This document shows, in pieces, positions 1-12,185 of a stretch of DNA of 64,000 nt; position 1 is the first letter of the stretch; each line of letters opens with the position of its first letter. This stretch comes from Metallyticus violacea (lineage: Eukaryota > Arthropoda > Insecta > Mantodea > Metallyticidae), in the NCBI GenBank assembly GCA_030762175.1, contig CM060842.1, forward strand, positions 64,256,001 to 64,320,000, written 5' to 3'. Under the pieces are notes generated by a model. That model had not been told where the DNA came from, made no database searches, and saw only the letters and a program-made list of their open reading frames with translations. A program made the position numbers and the translations under genes.

Positions 1-3000
1 GTCTAGAATGCATGCGCAGTACATATTTAACTTCTTCTGTACCTGACACATTCTAATGATCATAGTGATAGGGGTTACTACAATGAGGCTATTTCATTAC
101 GATTCGCTTGAGCGCGCGGCGTTTACTTGATAAGTGCAGCCGCTCCAACCGGAAAAAGGAGATGGAGTCGCCGCACGTAAAGTTGATATTTTTATTTTAA
201 ATTTTTATAGTGACTTGCTGTGTCACAAATCTGCAAGGATTCATTTTCATATATGTATCGTATATAAAATTCTTTTCTTCAAGGCTATATTTATATAGTG
301 ACATAATTAAATACACAATTTACTCATAATGAAAATATCGAACAACATACGAATCATTAACTGACAAAGCCTCCCTTAAAGTTACTACGAGTACAAGCTT
401 CTACATGCAAATGCATTATACGGTCTAAATGATTGGTTCTCCAGTGCGCTCCCGGCCCGTGACTCAAATAACCTCACTGTGCTAACAATTGAAAGCTAAC
501 TCCTTTCAGCCAAAGACGATAGACTTAGGAATCACTATCGTGTTTTTTACACACTATATCGTCTTGGAAAACATCTTTGAAGCTTCAGCAAACCGCTGTA
601 ATTTTTATTTCAGTACTATAAAAGTGAAATAAACACAAAAACCGCAGACAGAAAGTGGTTTTTACTTCGTCTAGCGGAAGTTGGTTCGTCACTAACATTT
701 TTTTACGGAAAAAAGATGACAGTCGCCTTGCCATGGGAAAGGAAGGCAAGAATCGAAAGCATTTCTCCGGTTGCAGTTTTCACAGTTGGTAGACAACTCT
801 GCTACCGCCAAGGCCACCTGCTCGTCCCCGTGAGAAGCGTCCCCTGAGCGCGCTCCCCCTCCCACGCGCCGTCTACTCGCCTTCGTGATTGCTTCAGGGC
901 CGCTGTGCAAAGAAACCATTGAAGGCATTTTGGAATAAGAGGCTGCATACAGGTGCAAGAAACATTGCTAGGGGAATCCTCGGTGTTACAGTAAAACACG
1001 CTACCTGCCTAACACAGAGAAACTGAACAAAATAATAGTGTCGCGAGAAAATCACTTTCTGCTCAAGCAAAAAGCCTTTACTTTACTTCTATTCTTGGCC
1101 GAGCAAAAGAAAACTCAGAATTGTTCTCAATGATAGATGGAGCTGAAGATTAATTTCTTCGTTTATTTTTATTTGAAAGTATTCTGACGATAAGCACAGG
1201 TCTGTATCACAACTATAACCGAAATGAAGTGCCAGAGAAATCAATATATACTGCCAAAAATAAAAATTTTAAAAAATGTGAAGGAAAAAAAAAAGAATGT
1301 GTAAGCACTGCTAATAATACTTGGCACTATGAACTTATACACAAAGAAATCGCGAGACATCTGTATTGTGTTCATTTTAAAGACAGTCGGTTTTGAAGTT
1401 AACTGAAAGCTGATAATTCTATTTTCGTGACATCATTCTGTGCTATATACTTATAACGTCGCCATGCCTTTGATGCTTTTCCCTGCCCTTCTGACAGGCG
1501 AGTAAGAAAGGACTTGATGCCTGGACTTGGCAGCTTTCAGGCCTTCTTTTAGGTTTCCTGGTCTATACATTCAAGGACATCTAAATATTTGTATCAGGTA
1601 ATCGGTAATTGGATGTCTTCGACACTTACTGGATTTTGAAGTTTGGTATAGTACAGGTCAGAAAATGGATCGTTTGGAGGAACCGAGTGTTCTTTCTTAG
1701 GAGTGGGAACCGGATGTTGAGGCAGCATACAGGTGGACAAAGCCAGGCAAAAAGTCACTTAAAATGTGTAATAGAGGCTGTAATGCTGTAAGTTCTCATT
1801 TCAGTGAAAATTTACGATCGCTTTATTGTTGATCTTTAAGTCTTTATAATGGAATTGCTGATTGTTTTTAGAACTCAATAATGTTATAACACAGTTTGAT
1901 AACTCAAAAACGGGCACCGCACAACTAAACCGAGACTAATACTTGTATAGTGATCTCTTCACCGACATGAACAGTGTTTGAAGGTCTTCCATTCTTAGCA
2001 ATGGAGCATCTTAATAAAATTAAATTCGCCGCAAATCATGCTTTACAACAGATGCATTGAAAAAGACGTATTATTGTCAATAAGGCATTAAACTACAATT
2101 ATAGAAAATTTTAAAAAAAATAAGAAAATAATTACAAAATAGGTAAAAATAGACAAAATAGCATGAAATTGGCAGCAAGGGGGGGGGGAGAGAAAAGAAA
2201 AAATTCCCTTAATATTTCGTACTTCAATAATGGCTACACTGAACCAACTTAGCACGGAACTGCAATACCTGGAAGAGCCAAGGAACAGAGCTGCAGAAAG
2301 AAGAGAACAACTGAAGTCAATAGTGAAAGTGATACCAACTTAATAGACAAGAAACATTATAGACTTAACATACTCATAGGGACTCATATGGACTAGCTCA
2401 CCATATGAGAAATCAATGAGCCCCCCGCTTGCGGAGGCCGTAGCCCTGAATGGGATATATAATATAATTCATTCACACTTCAAGAATATCATTTCTGTAA
2501 TACACTTAGATCTTTTCTGAGAGTCGTCATAAAAAAATAAAATTTAACCGAGCTCTAGTTATGAGTTTCCTTAAGGGGTTTGTCTATTTTAGTCCATATT
2601 ACCTCTAACAATGAACAGACTTTCTAACATAACATATAATGCCTGATAAAATATGAATTATTAGAAAGTTGAATAGAACCAGTTCAAAGTGCGTTTCACA
2701 TGTAACCGAAAGCAGCAAGATATAATGCTGAAAATACATAAACGTTTTGGATTTAATAAAGACAGGTAAAATATAAGTTTATGTTTGTAAATTCTTTGCA
2801 ATTATCAGCAACTGCAACGGAGAGTATCTCATTATTTAATATCATATTTCAACATAGGAGTATATTAAAAAATATTCAGAAGCTACACATGGAGTATAAA
2901 CCGGGCATATGAAGTTTAAATAAGTCCAAATTTACAATTAATAGAAATAGACTTTGACAAAGAACAACAGCGACATACAGTTAAGATAAAGCGTGTTAAG

Positions 3001-4317
3001 CGTTAAAAATTCAGTAATAGACTATACCAAGGGAGAAAAGAAGTATTGACATCTGAGAAGGACTGGTGGAGGGGAAGACTGCCAGGAAAAGGTGTGAGGA
3101 TTAGATACTCTGAAAGTGTGCATAAAGGGAAACCTAGGAAGCGATCCATTAAGCAACGAGAAAAGTGGGACACGATAAAGTAAAGGAGTGAAGAGCGAAG
3201 CATTTTCAAGCCACCCAGCTTTGTGAAGCAGATAAGAATATGCTCGTATGTACCTAAAACTGGTTTTAGACAGGAGATATCAAAATCTTATAAAATACTA
3301 AAATATAATGTACTCTTGCTACCTACCAGTGCAGCTTTCTCTTAATTTCCCAGAAGTTTAGGGAACTGTCTTCATGCTAGGAGGTCACACAATAAGCAGA
3401 GGACATATGAGCCGTGCTTCCAGGTCGCTATGCAGACATAAAGAGACAAGTCAAGGAACCTGGAAGCCTGCAGTAGACTGATAGATGCACAATGCTCTAG
3501 TTAACGTTTTGTTCGACTAGTTATTTGTTCTGGGGATTTGATGACGTCCTTCTCGAATTATTCCACACTTACACGCTTGACTATACTCAGAATGTTGAAT
3601 GCAAACACTGCAAGGTACCAGATAAGAAGCTCGCCTGACTGGGGCACTTAAGCATTGTGGTTCTCCTGTAAGATGAGTGTGTACGTGTGCCGTTACCTTA
3701 TTTTCATGCAGGAGTACAAAACGCGGAGATGTTCTTCTTTTTCCCTCTCCTTCCTCTGGCCTAGGTTTATTCCATGTGTTTCGTGTCGCCTTTAGCTGAT
3801 TTCCTCCGAGGTTATGTCAAAGAATTTCACTGTAATTCTATGGTTAGGCGTCCTTTGCACATATTCAAACGAGTGTTTATTTATTTTCTTTAATATTAGA
3901 ACTATTATATAGATCTTCTGCAGTCTCCAGATAAAAAGAAAGAATGAGAATTTAGTAAAGATATTGTAATAACACGTCTATTTTTTTTAAAAAAAGTTTA
4001 TTCTCCTGATTTTCATGGCAGCAAACTTTCGATTACATTTTGTTAAAGTTTGGAGTCTGTAGACTTTATTGTTTCATTTTCTTTATAATCAATTAACACA
4101 TCACGAAATAAAAATGTCCATCACGCAGGAGCTGCGTAAACAGCGAATTCCTCACCTAGTAGAATAATATTTAAAAAGAATATAAAATACAAATTATAGT
4201 CTTATTAATTAATGAAATGAAATAAGTTATGGCATTACAGTGTGATATTAGGTAACAAAATTAGAATTCTTGCCATCTGTAAGTATCACAAATCTTTAGA
4301 ATTAAAGCACAAGTTTA

Positions 4318-4318
<1 letters not shown>
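1..4318. other. Gene-free AT-rich stretch
   Basis: I see no supported gene here. The short open frames are low-complexity and lack family motifs. A GC-richer patch lies at about 820-900, and there is a G run at 2179-2188. Neither has a recognisable function. Confidence 0.5.
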
Positions 4319-4352
<34 letters not shown>

Positions 4353-4390
4353 GTAATAATAATAATAATAATTATTATTATTATTATTAA
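4319..4390. repeat. (AAT)n followed by (ATT)n microsatellite
   Basis: A run of AAT triplets, with one interruption (AGT) near 4351, changes at about 4371 into ATT triplets. The two halves are reverse complements, so the tract could fold as an AT-only hairpin. A 60-codon open frame running through it, rich in isoleucine, is an artefact of the repeat. Confidence 0.95.
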
Positions 4391-4964
4391 GATTAAATCA
4401 CGTAAATGGTATAATATTAATTAATTGAAATATATGACTACTGATAGGCAAAGTTTTACTGTGTGTGTATTTTTAAGCATTTTTAAATGTAACCATGTTT
4501 ATGAACTGAGCCCTTGGTATTATCTTTACATTCACTAAAATAGAGAAAAATAACAGAAAGTTTCAAGTTACATTGTGTATTTAAGATGATATTCACATGG
4601 TTCAATAAATGTAAAGCTTGTTATTAATTGAAACAATTACAATTTATTAAGCAAATATACGCAATCGACAATAAGCAATCGAAAATTTCGTCGATTTTCA
4701 TTGACTTTTGACATTTAATTTAAATGTTATTGTAGTAAAAACGTGTAACGCAAACGTTTTCTGGGGGATATTACAGAGCGCTCTTATATACAAATATAAT
4801 TCTCAAACACATTACATTAATATTTCATATTTGCTATCTTCTCGATCGTGCTTTTGTTAAATATAAAATATGTGCATCTTATAAATGCAGTTTATATGAT
4901 AAATTAATTGTCCTTTTATTTTAAAACAATATAGAGAAAATTAAACGTAACAGATGGTTTTAAA

Positions 4965-5460
4965 TTTCGGTTTTCAATTATACCCCTACTCCAAATGGTC
5001 CTTTTCATTTTCAGACTCTATTTTTCTTCTTTTATTTAACTGGTGTATATCGAATTTTATTGTAAAGAAACGCGTATTAGGGCCACTAAAGCTATTTTTA
5101 ATTTTTGGATTTCAGATAAACTCCCCTCTTAATGGTCCGATTTCCCTGATTTTCTTAAGTATTTTTATTTATTTAAATGGTATATATGAAGTTTCGTTGC
5201 GAAAAGGCAAATATTTGTCCACTTGAGTAATTTTTCAATTTTGGGTTTTAAGTAAACCCCACTCTTAACAATCTGATTTCACTGATTTGCAGAAGCCATT
5301 TTTATATGATTTAAATGATATATGCAGAATTTCCATTTGAAAAAATGATTATTGGTCCTGCTAGAGCGATTTTTACATTTTGGGTTTCAGGTAAATTCCA
5401 AATCCTAATGACCCGGTTGCCCCGATTTTCGGAAAATGTTTTTATCCATTTATTTTAAAA
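4965..5460. repeat. 137-bp tandem repeat, about 3.6 copies
   Basis: Successive units start at about 4965, 5102, 5239 and 5378, giving spacings of 137, 137 and 139 bp. Each opens with a TTTTGGGTTTCAGGTAAA-like stretch. It then carries a CTCTTAATGGTCCGATTT-like segment, a run such as TTTTTATTTATTTAAATGGTATAT, and a closing GCTAGAGCGATTTTTA-like segment. Units are diverged, so the array is old. The 90-codon open frame over the first two units follows from the repeat and shows no protein family features. Flanks at 4391-4964 are AT-rich with nothing recognised. Confidence 0.85.
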
Positions 5461-7923
5461 AAAAGAAAAACTCGAAGTCAAATGGCGTGTATTGATAAAT
5501 GTTAATACGCCAACTTTCAAATGTTTTATCATACGCCAACGCGCCAACTTACCGACTGGCGGCTGACTAAGACTTGATCGCCGATCAAAGCACGTTACTT
5601 CGTTAAGGCCTCTTTTTTGCAATTTTCTGAGCTCCAAAATTTGCAGACTCATACCATTAATTTGTTTCATTCTTTATCGTCTCAAAAGAGCAATAGCTGT
5701 TGGCCCGGCGTTTAAATTCCTGATTATCATTTCAGCTAAAAACATACATTATCTTCAGTGCTGGTAATTTTTCGATAATTTAATGGAGGCTAACGAATGC
5801 TAACAAGCATGAGTTTGAAAGCTCAATTAAATTACCTAACAAAAAGTATAAGCAAAGGGGAATTCAGTGAGATAATTGCAACGCGAGAACGATGACATGT
5901 TTTTATATTTTTACCATAACATTGAAGTGATGGGGCTCACCTGTTTGATCTTTCTGAAAACATACACTAATTTCATTTGCTTTTATTCCAAGCAGAACCG
6001 CGTGGAGATCTAAATTAAATTACTGAATACTATTATAACAACTACCGTTACCACTATTTTTGTTTCAATGTCATATTTCGTATTCTAATGCGAATTTCTT
6101 TTGGGAGACAGTTAGATACTCGAATCTGAGCAAAGGCAATTAAATTCTATTTTAATAAGGTATCAATCAGACTGTACATTGGCTGAAAGGTGCTCGCGTG
6201 CAGTTATCTCTCTTATATCCAATCTAGTCATATTTTTTGGACACACAAAAAACATGTATATAAAAAGTAAATAAATACATACAATGCAAAAATGATTAAA
6301 AGTGCGGACAAAATTCCCATTTATCACTGCAGGAACGACCATTATTGGAATCAGATCTAATACGACCATACGTTAAGTGGATTTTTCAACACTCCCTGTT
6401 CCGTCATTCTCCACATGTTGTAGCAGAACGAACTGAGTTTATCCTTTTATCCTTAGAGGTTTAGTTTGAATATTTTGCGGCCTTTTATCGCAGTGAAACG
6501 GTGCAATCTTATTGCAAGGCGCGGCATAACAGTTGGATGCATTAGCATTTGGGCACTAAGCAAAAGTAGTAGCCTTTGACCGAATGAATTAGAATAGCCA
6601 GTTTACCAGCATTTAGACGTAAAAGCAGAAATCATCCATACATGAACCTGAACTTTCTCATCTCGGATATAGTCACTACCCACTTCTAATTCCTAACTGG
6701 TATCCGATAAGAACAAAATAATAGACCCCGCTGCTCAACTTAAAATCCTATGCCCACAGCTGCTAGCCATTCATTGGAAAAAGAATTTGTTACTCTAGAA
6801 GAGAGGCTAGTTGAGAAACTTCGTATCCATATCCATCAAAACACTTACCACTCTTTGTATTGCTTCCGCTTGCTGGTGTTAATAACTGTATGTATAAATT
6901 TTACCATTGCGGTTAATTTTTCCTACATTGTAAGACTTTTCTCGTTACAACAAAAAAATTTAGGACATATCTAGCCTACCTTGAAATTTGTCGCTTGCGT
7001 CTTTACACTCTGTTTTGCTAACGTTTGCATTTTTTTTTTTTTTTTTTTAAGTTTGAGAGTTTGTAATTGTTGACATGAAAACTTTATCTTCAGAGACAGC
7101 TGCTTTTGGGGCCAACGCGGAGTTTTCTGAATCACGGGCCTTTAGAACTTTAAGAAAGGTTCCATTTGCTTATATTATTGGTTTTTTTAAGTGCACTCCG
7201 CCTATATTTTTATTACTATAATTTCATGTGTGCTTCTGGATGACATTGCAAACAGTTCCTTCAGATAGAAAAATTTCATCCGGTAAAGCTTAACGGCTGC
7301 ATCTTGCTGTCCGTTTTTTATCAAAAAAACAAAAATGGCATCTTTTTATGTTTTTAATCTCAATTTAACGGGCAATCAACCGTATGAGTAACATGAAATG
7401 TCTTAAATTATTTCTAAAAATCTCCATAAACTTATGAGAAGGCTAGGTACGCGATGATACAGGCAGAGAGTGCTCCTATCGTCTGTCAGATGGATTTGTT
7501 TGCTACATTTAGTCAAAATAAATACATTTTTATACAATTTGGCTCGTTTCTTTTGTACTATTAATTTTAATAATTTATTTTATTTTATACATATTTTGGA
7601 AGCTATTTGATTTATATCACACTCCAAACAATCAAAATGCTAAATTCGTTTTCATATTATTCACGAATACAACGTTATGTTTTATTTTTCATCCTGAAAA
7701 GTAAAACGAATTATTGTAGTTGTGTAATATATCTTGCACTACATTAATAATTTATGTTTTCAACTCTTTTTATATCCTTATTTGTGCTTTTAATTGCAAC
7801 TTCGTATATATAAATATATATATATATATATATTTTATTTGTAAATTTGTTTAAGAATAGCTGTAGTATCGCATACTTTAGTTCATTCTCTTTTGTTTAT
7901 CTTCAATTTATTGTGTATTTGTA
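5461..7923. other. Gene-free AT-rich stretch
   Basis: No supported gene or element. There is a 19-base T run at 7030-7048 and an (AT)n microsatellite at 7805-7833, just before the Tc1-like element. The short open frames here look like chance. Confidence 0.5.
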
Positions 7924-9185
7924 CAGCCTTATGCGAATTAATGTGAACAAACAGGTCAATTTAATTTTATAAGTTATACAGTGCTAATAACTGTTTCCCT
8001 CCAATTCCATACCGCATTAGGTTACCTATTGTTGAGATAGTTAATTTTAGTTATTGCTTTAATTGGTTGAACTAGAAGTGGAGCATTTTTCAACTGTTTT
8101 AACATTTTATTTATCAAACATTTTTATTCTTAATGGATTTTACACTTAAGAAGAGAAATAAATTCATAACCCTCCATGAATTTAGTAATATGACTCAGAG
8201 TCAGATAGCAGTTAATTGTAATGTAAGTTTGGATGATGTTAATATAATTACAAGGAAAAATGAGATTGGGACAATTTCACCTCAAAGAAAAGGACGATAT
8301 AGGGAAAACGTCCAGGAAAGGTGCCATTCTAACCAGAACCAGCAAAATTAATCCAAAAAGAGCAGTTTTCTTTAACAAAACGCTTTGAAGGCTGCAGGGG
8401 AGGAAATCGATGCTTCGACAGTGTGCAGGTGGGTTCTAGAGGCTGGAAGGAAAGTTCGAAAACCGGTCAGAAAACAGTCATTGACGTGTCCTATGAGAAA
8501 AAACATTGGCATGGGCTAGAAAATATCAGAATTGGACACAGGAAGAATAGGGAAGGGTCTTCTTTTCAGATGAAAGGCATTTTGAATTGCAGGTATTTAA
8601 CGTCTCGCATGTAAGAAGCGATGGAGAGGAAATCTCGCCGAAGCACATCAAACAGACGGTAAACTTTCCTCAAAAGAACATGTTTCGGGGCTATTTTTTT
8701 ATTCACAGGCACCAAATGTTTAATTCTTATTGACGGAATGGTGAACAGCGACAAGTACATCCCAATTTTGAGAAAAGAGGCGCTCCAGAACTGAAGAGAT
8801 TTGCAAAGGAACTGGACATTAAAAAGGCGATTTTCCAGCAAGACATTGCCCCATGTCATGCATCGAAGAAAAAGGGTTTTCATTGTTTGAGCTGGCCTGG
8901 AAATTTGCCGGATCTCATCCTTTGGGCGATTGTTAAGAAACGGATGGGGAAAATGAACTGCACTCCAAAGAAAAGATGATAAAAGTGTTCTTTCATGGTG
9001 CAGAAATTAGTGAAGTGTGTAAGAAAGTTATTGATTATATGACCAAACGAATGATTAATAGTAATTAAGGCCACGGGTGGGCACATTAAATACTAAAACA
9101 CGCTGTTTAGTAAAAATTAATATTGAAATTTTGTGAAATAATTAAAAATAGAATATGTTTGTTCACATTAATTTGCACAAGGGTG
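7924..9185 (+). mobile_element. Tc1-like DNA transposon, inactive
   Basis: The element is bounded by 30-bp terminal inverted repeats at 7924-7953 and 9156-9185 that match at 27 of 30 positions; both contain AATTAATGTGAACAAACA. The left end follows a TA, as expected for Tc1/mariner insertion. The right flank has mutated. The length of about 1.26 kb is normal for a Tc1 element with a single transposase gene. The transposase inside is broken, so the copy is a fossil. Confidence 0.9.
8133..9096 (+). pseudogene. Tc1-like transposase pseudogene
   Basis: In intact relatives this gene encodes a DDE transposase that cuts and pastes the element. An ATG at 8133 starts an N-terminal helix-turn-helix region (MTQSQIAVNCNVS followed by an ISPQRKGR motif). 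The rest is spread over three frames. A first catalytic Asp is visible in FFSDERHF (near 8560) and a second in FQQDIAPCH (near 8830). The third catalytic segment, which in this family reads roughly SPDLNPIENLW, is shortened here to LPDLILW, so the third acidic residue is gone. The reading ends with GGHIKY and a TAA at 9094-9096, which is the family's usual C-terminus. Several frameshifts and stops are present. Confidence 0.88.
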
Positions 9186-10446
9186 CATATTTAAATTTAC
9201 CGTTTTATCATGACACGATCAGAGGTTTCTGCTTAAAGGAAGTCCTGTCTCTTTTGGTTCAATACTCAACGACTATTGTTCTCTTTCTTACAACACACTC
9301 AACTGCTGTACCTACAAATACAAAACCTATCGTTTTCATTTATAAACGCCAAGATGGAGTACTACATGGAGCTGTTATATACATGTTTATATATAGAGTC
9401 AGGAACTCTGCAACAAATGAGAAAGTTTAGCATTATGACATTTTTCTCATCACTAAACAACTTGTATCAAATGAAAACTTGATAATTTTTTGTTACATAT
9501 ATGAAAAGTTTTCTTACCTATACCTAAACCGACTTTTGCGACACCTGTATTTGCTATGACATTCGTGCCACGTTTTTACCACATGCTTTAACTTTGTCTT
9601 CGCTCTGTTATTAAATTTTTTAATTTTAATGTTCTGCCTTGATAATCGCACTTTTTCAAAGCACTAAGTGTATCAGGTCCTCGATAGTTAAACTCTTGTG
9701 TGTCACAGCATTTTTTTACTTTGTTTCAAATTTAAATTCTTCTTGTAATTATTAACAACAGTACATCAAAGTGAAAATCTTTCTCCCTAGATTGGTCACT
9801 TGGTTAACCATTAATATTATTTAATATTTTTTCTACTTTATGTTGTGACAAGAATTTTTCATTATGTTTTCAGATTTCTATTTAAATTGACATGTTCCAT
9901 CTGAGTCATTTCAGCACCAGTGAATTCAGGAAAATAGTTTCATTACGAAAACAAATGAAAGATGATGGAGAGGAGCATATTTTTGCTTTTAGTAGCTGAC
10001 AACACTGTAAGAGCAGAATATAAGTAAACTCAGAAGATTGACTGAGAGGATAACAACTGTAATTCGTGACTCTACTTTCTCGGGATCCTCAGCATCTTAG
10101 TCTCGATTCTGCCCACTCAACCCAAGGGAATTTCTCAATCGATAGGCTAAAAGCAAAGGATGTGGAACACCAGCGCCCCTTTTCTTACTACACCGGTAGA
10201 CCTGTATGTAACGTTCTTATGCAAACGTGTTCATCTCAAGAGTTTACAAAAGTGAGTCACTCATTTTGGTTTAAAAGAGGATTTTTGTAGTAAAATTACC
10301 ACTCATTTGGTAAGTGAATAATATTCATGGGGGAAAATAAAAGCAATCAGTTTGGAGGAAAATTTCAAAATTACAATTTGTGTTTTTCCGGAATCCTGTT
10401 ACTGATATTTGGCGCTATTTCATAAATATATTATATATCTGTGTTA
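9186..10446. other. Gene-free AT-rich stretch
   Basis: No gene recognised. Two overlapping open frames at about 9155-9482 begin in the Tc1 inverted repeat and have no family features. Confidence 0.45.
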
Positions 10447-10590
10447 TATCAATTCAGAGCGTGAAATGGCCGATAAATTCTGCACAGATGTCTCTTCTTT
10501 CAGGCTTGAGGTTCTTTTACATGGTGAAAATCTACGACATGGGACCCAATACTTTACTTCTATTCCGAAGGAAGGCTTACATTGTTTGTA
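10447..10590 (-). repeat. SINE family A, body fragment
   Basis: This matches the body of the SINE A copies at 33730 and 40265 in minus orientation. Shared words include GCGTGAAATGGCC, CTTCTTTCAGGCTTGAGGTT and the CGACATGGGACCC region. The tRNA-like head is missing, so it is truncated. A 174-codon open frame that runs through it is not a gene. Confidence 0.8.
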
Positions 10591-11019
10591 AAGCATATAA
10601 TATATCCAATAATATACTTGTTAAAATTCCGTGCCCTCATTTCACTACGCAATCGGAGTATGTACATATATTAGTGGAAACCGTTTCATTTTCAATGGAC
10701 ACTCCCGATAAAACTCCAGATAAAGTTCCATTAGCTGTTGAGCTTGTTCAGTCGTGTTTATCAACTGTTTCAATTGCATCTCCGGATGTGCGTGTTAGAC
10801 TTTCTACTGTGGCTCTCTGTTTTTTGTGGAGTATGCCAAGGTATAAATTTAAGCTGTATCAAAATGTATTTATTTATGCTTGTTATGTGCAAAAGGAATC
10901 GTAAAAGTACTGTAGGAGAGAATTTTATGCTAAATTTCCAGGAGTAACATCTCCATAGAAAAGTGCAATTTGCAGATTGATCAACTAACTTTGAATCAAA
11001 GGTATTTTAATTGTCAAGA

Positions 11020-11215
11020 TGCCGAGGAAAAACAACCAGGTTTTAACAGAAGAAAAGCTTCATGAAATAAGCTATCGATTATAAATTTCTCCTCTAAAGT
11101 CTAACACTATATACCTAGCAAGTTGGTATATCTGTCGGCAGTGTGTATAAAGTCTCTCAACTGCTGCATCTTCACCCATGTAAAAATTACTGCTGTACCT
11201 GAGATAAAATTCGTG
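11020..11215 (+). pseudogene. DUF4817/DDE-type (Tc1/mariner superfamily) transposase remnant
   Basis: A start MPRKNNQVLTEEKLHEISYR (ATG at 11020) is followed, after frameshifts, by a VGSVYK-like recognition segment and by LLHLHP then ITAVPEIK. This order resembles the DNA-binding to DDE linker of DUF4817-containing insect transposases, where PYKITAVPELK-like wording precedes the catalytic domain. The catalytic part is not recognisable afterwards, so only the N-terminal half survives. It probably belongs to the same broad group as the element at the right edge of the window. The family assignment rests on short motifs. Confidence 0.6.
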
Positions 11216-11675
11216 ATAGCGCTGAAACAAAATATGTGCAAGGAAGTTTACAATATTCGGGAGGGTGAATTGCGACGATTGTCTCAAAATCTTTTTCAAA
11301 ATAATTCAGACATATTTCGCAGCGAAAGGCAGGCATTTCGAGCATCTAGTACGATGTTGATTCCATGTTCCTTCATATACTGGCGCTTATTTGGAGTTGT
11401 GATATTTCAGCAAACATACTCCCAAATCTATGCGAAAGACAATGATGCAGTTTGCCACGGTCTCTTTCTAACATATATTTGGACGAAGCGGTGAAAATAT
11501 GGAAAAACGGATAAATATGCCTAATTATAGTGACAAGGGGTAAAAACAATTATCTAGTTATCATTTCTGACGAAGAAAATTATTTGCACAAGGCGCTTTA
11601 TCAATTGAATTGAATTAATTATCTAGTGCTATAATTTAACGATGTTAATACGAAAACTTAAAATTTAGATGGGAA

Positions 11676-12185
11676 ATGACCATCGAGATTGAAAGGCAAA
11701 GAAATAAAATATCAGAATCTAATTTTCTGCATAGCCACATATCATATCTGGGAGAGCAAGATATTCGTAAAATGCAAACATATCATCAAATCTGTGGTGC
11801 CACAGGTTTGATGATATGTCTGATGCTTAAAGAAAACACAATTGAAACCCGGCTTAAAATGTACAAAGAAATGACTGTAGTAGACACATTACAGCGAAAA
11901 GTGTACACTAACTGAGATAGGCAGAAGAAATGAGATTTCTCAGATCAGCTAAAGCAGTGACATAAGAAAAGCTAGGAAACGAAAGAATAAGATCGGATTT
12001 GCAATTAAAGGGCCCAAACTTAGCGGAAATATGGATGTAACACAAAACGCATATCCCAAGATATAATTTACATGTTATTTTGAAATATAAACATAAAGGT
12101 AGAAGAGAGATTAGTGGACCGATGAAACAACGATGGATTTAAGAAGCCGGAACAGAACTAATTGGTGAAAACTTACCTTGAACCA
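11676..12185 (+). pseudogene. LINE reverse-transcriptase C-terminal tail, degenerate
   Basis: The C-terminal tail of a non-LTR retrotransposon ORF2 can be read across frames. FLHSHISYLG resembles the FxYLG segment. YHQICGATG and ETRLKMYKEMTVV match the thumb-region wording in which relatives have TRLKxYKxxAVPxLLYG. MRFLRSAKAV matches the MRFLRxVxG motif. LKYKHKGRREISGPMKQRW matches the basic GRRxxGRPxxRW end. At least one stop and several frameshifts interrupt it. Upstream ORF2 domains are absent, as expected for a 5'-truncated LINE insertion. The clade cannot be assigned by eye. Confidence 0.75.

Noticed and set aside
5937..5965. Possible 13-nt minus-strand micro-exon (acceptor TGTATGTTTTCAG, donor CAG/GTGAGC)
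   Set aside because: It is too short to judge by sequence, and no phase partner was found.
10380..10904. 174-codon open frame
   Set aside because: It is the second-longest frame in the window but runs through a SINE A fragment and has no domain, splice support or codon bias.
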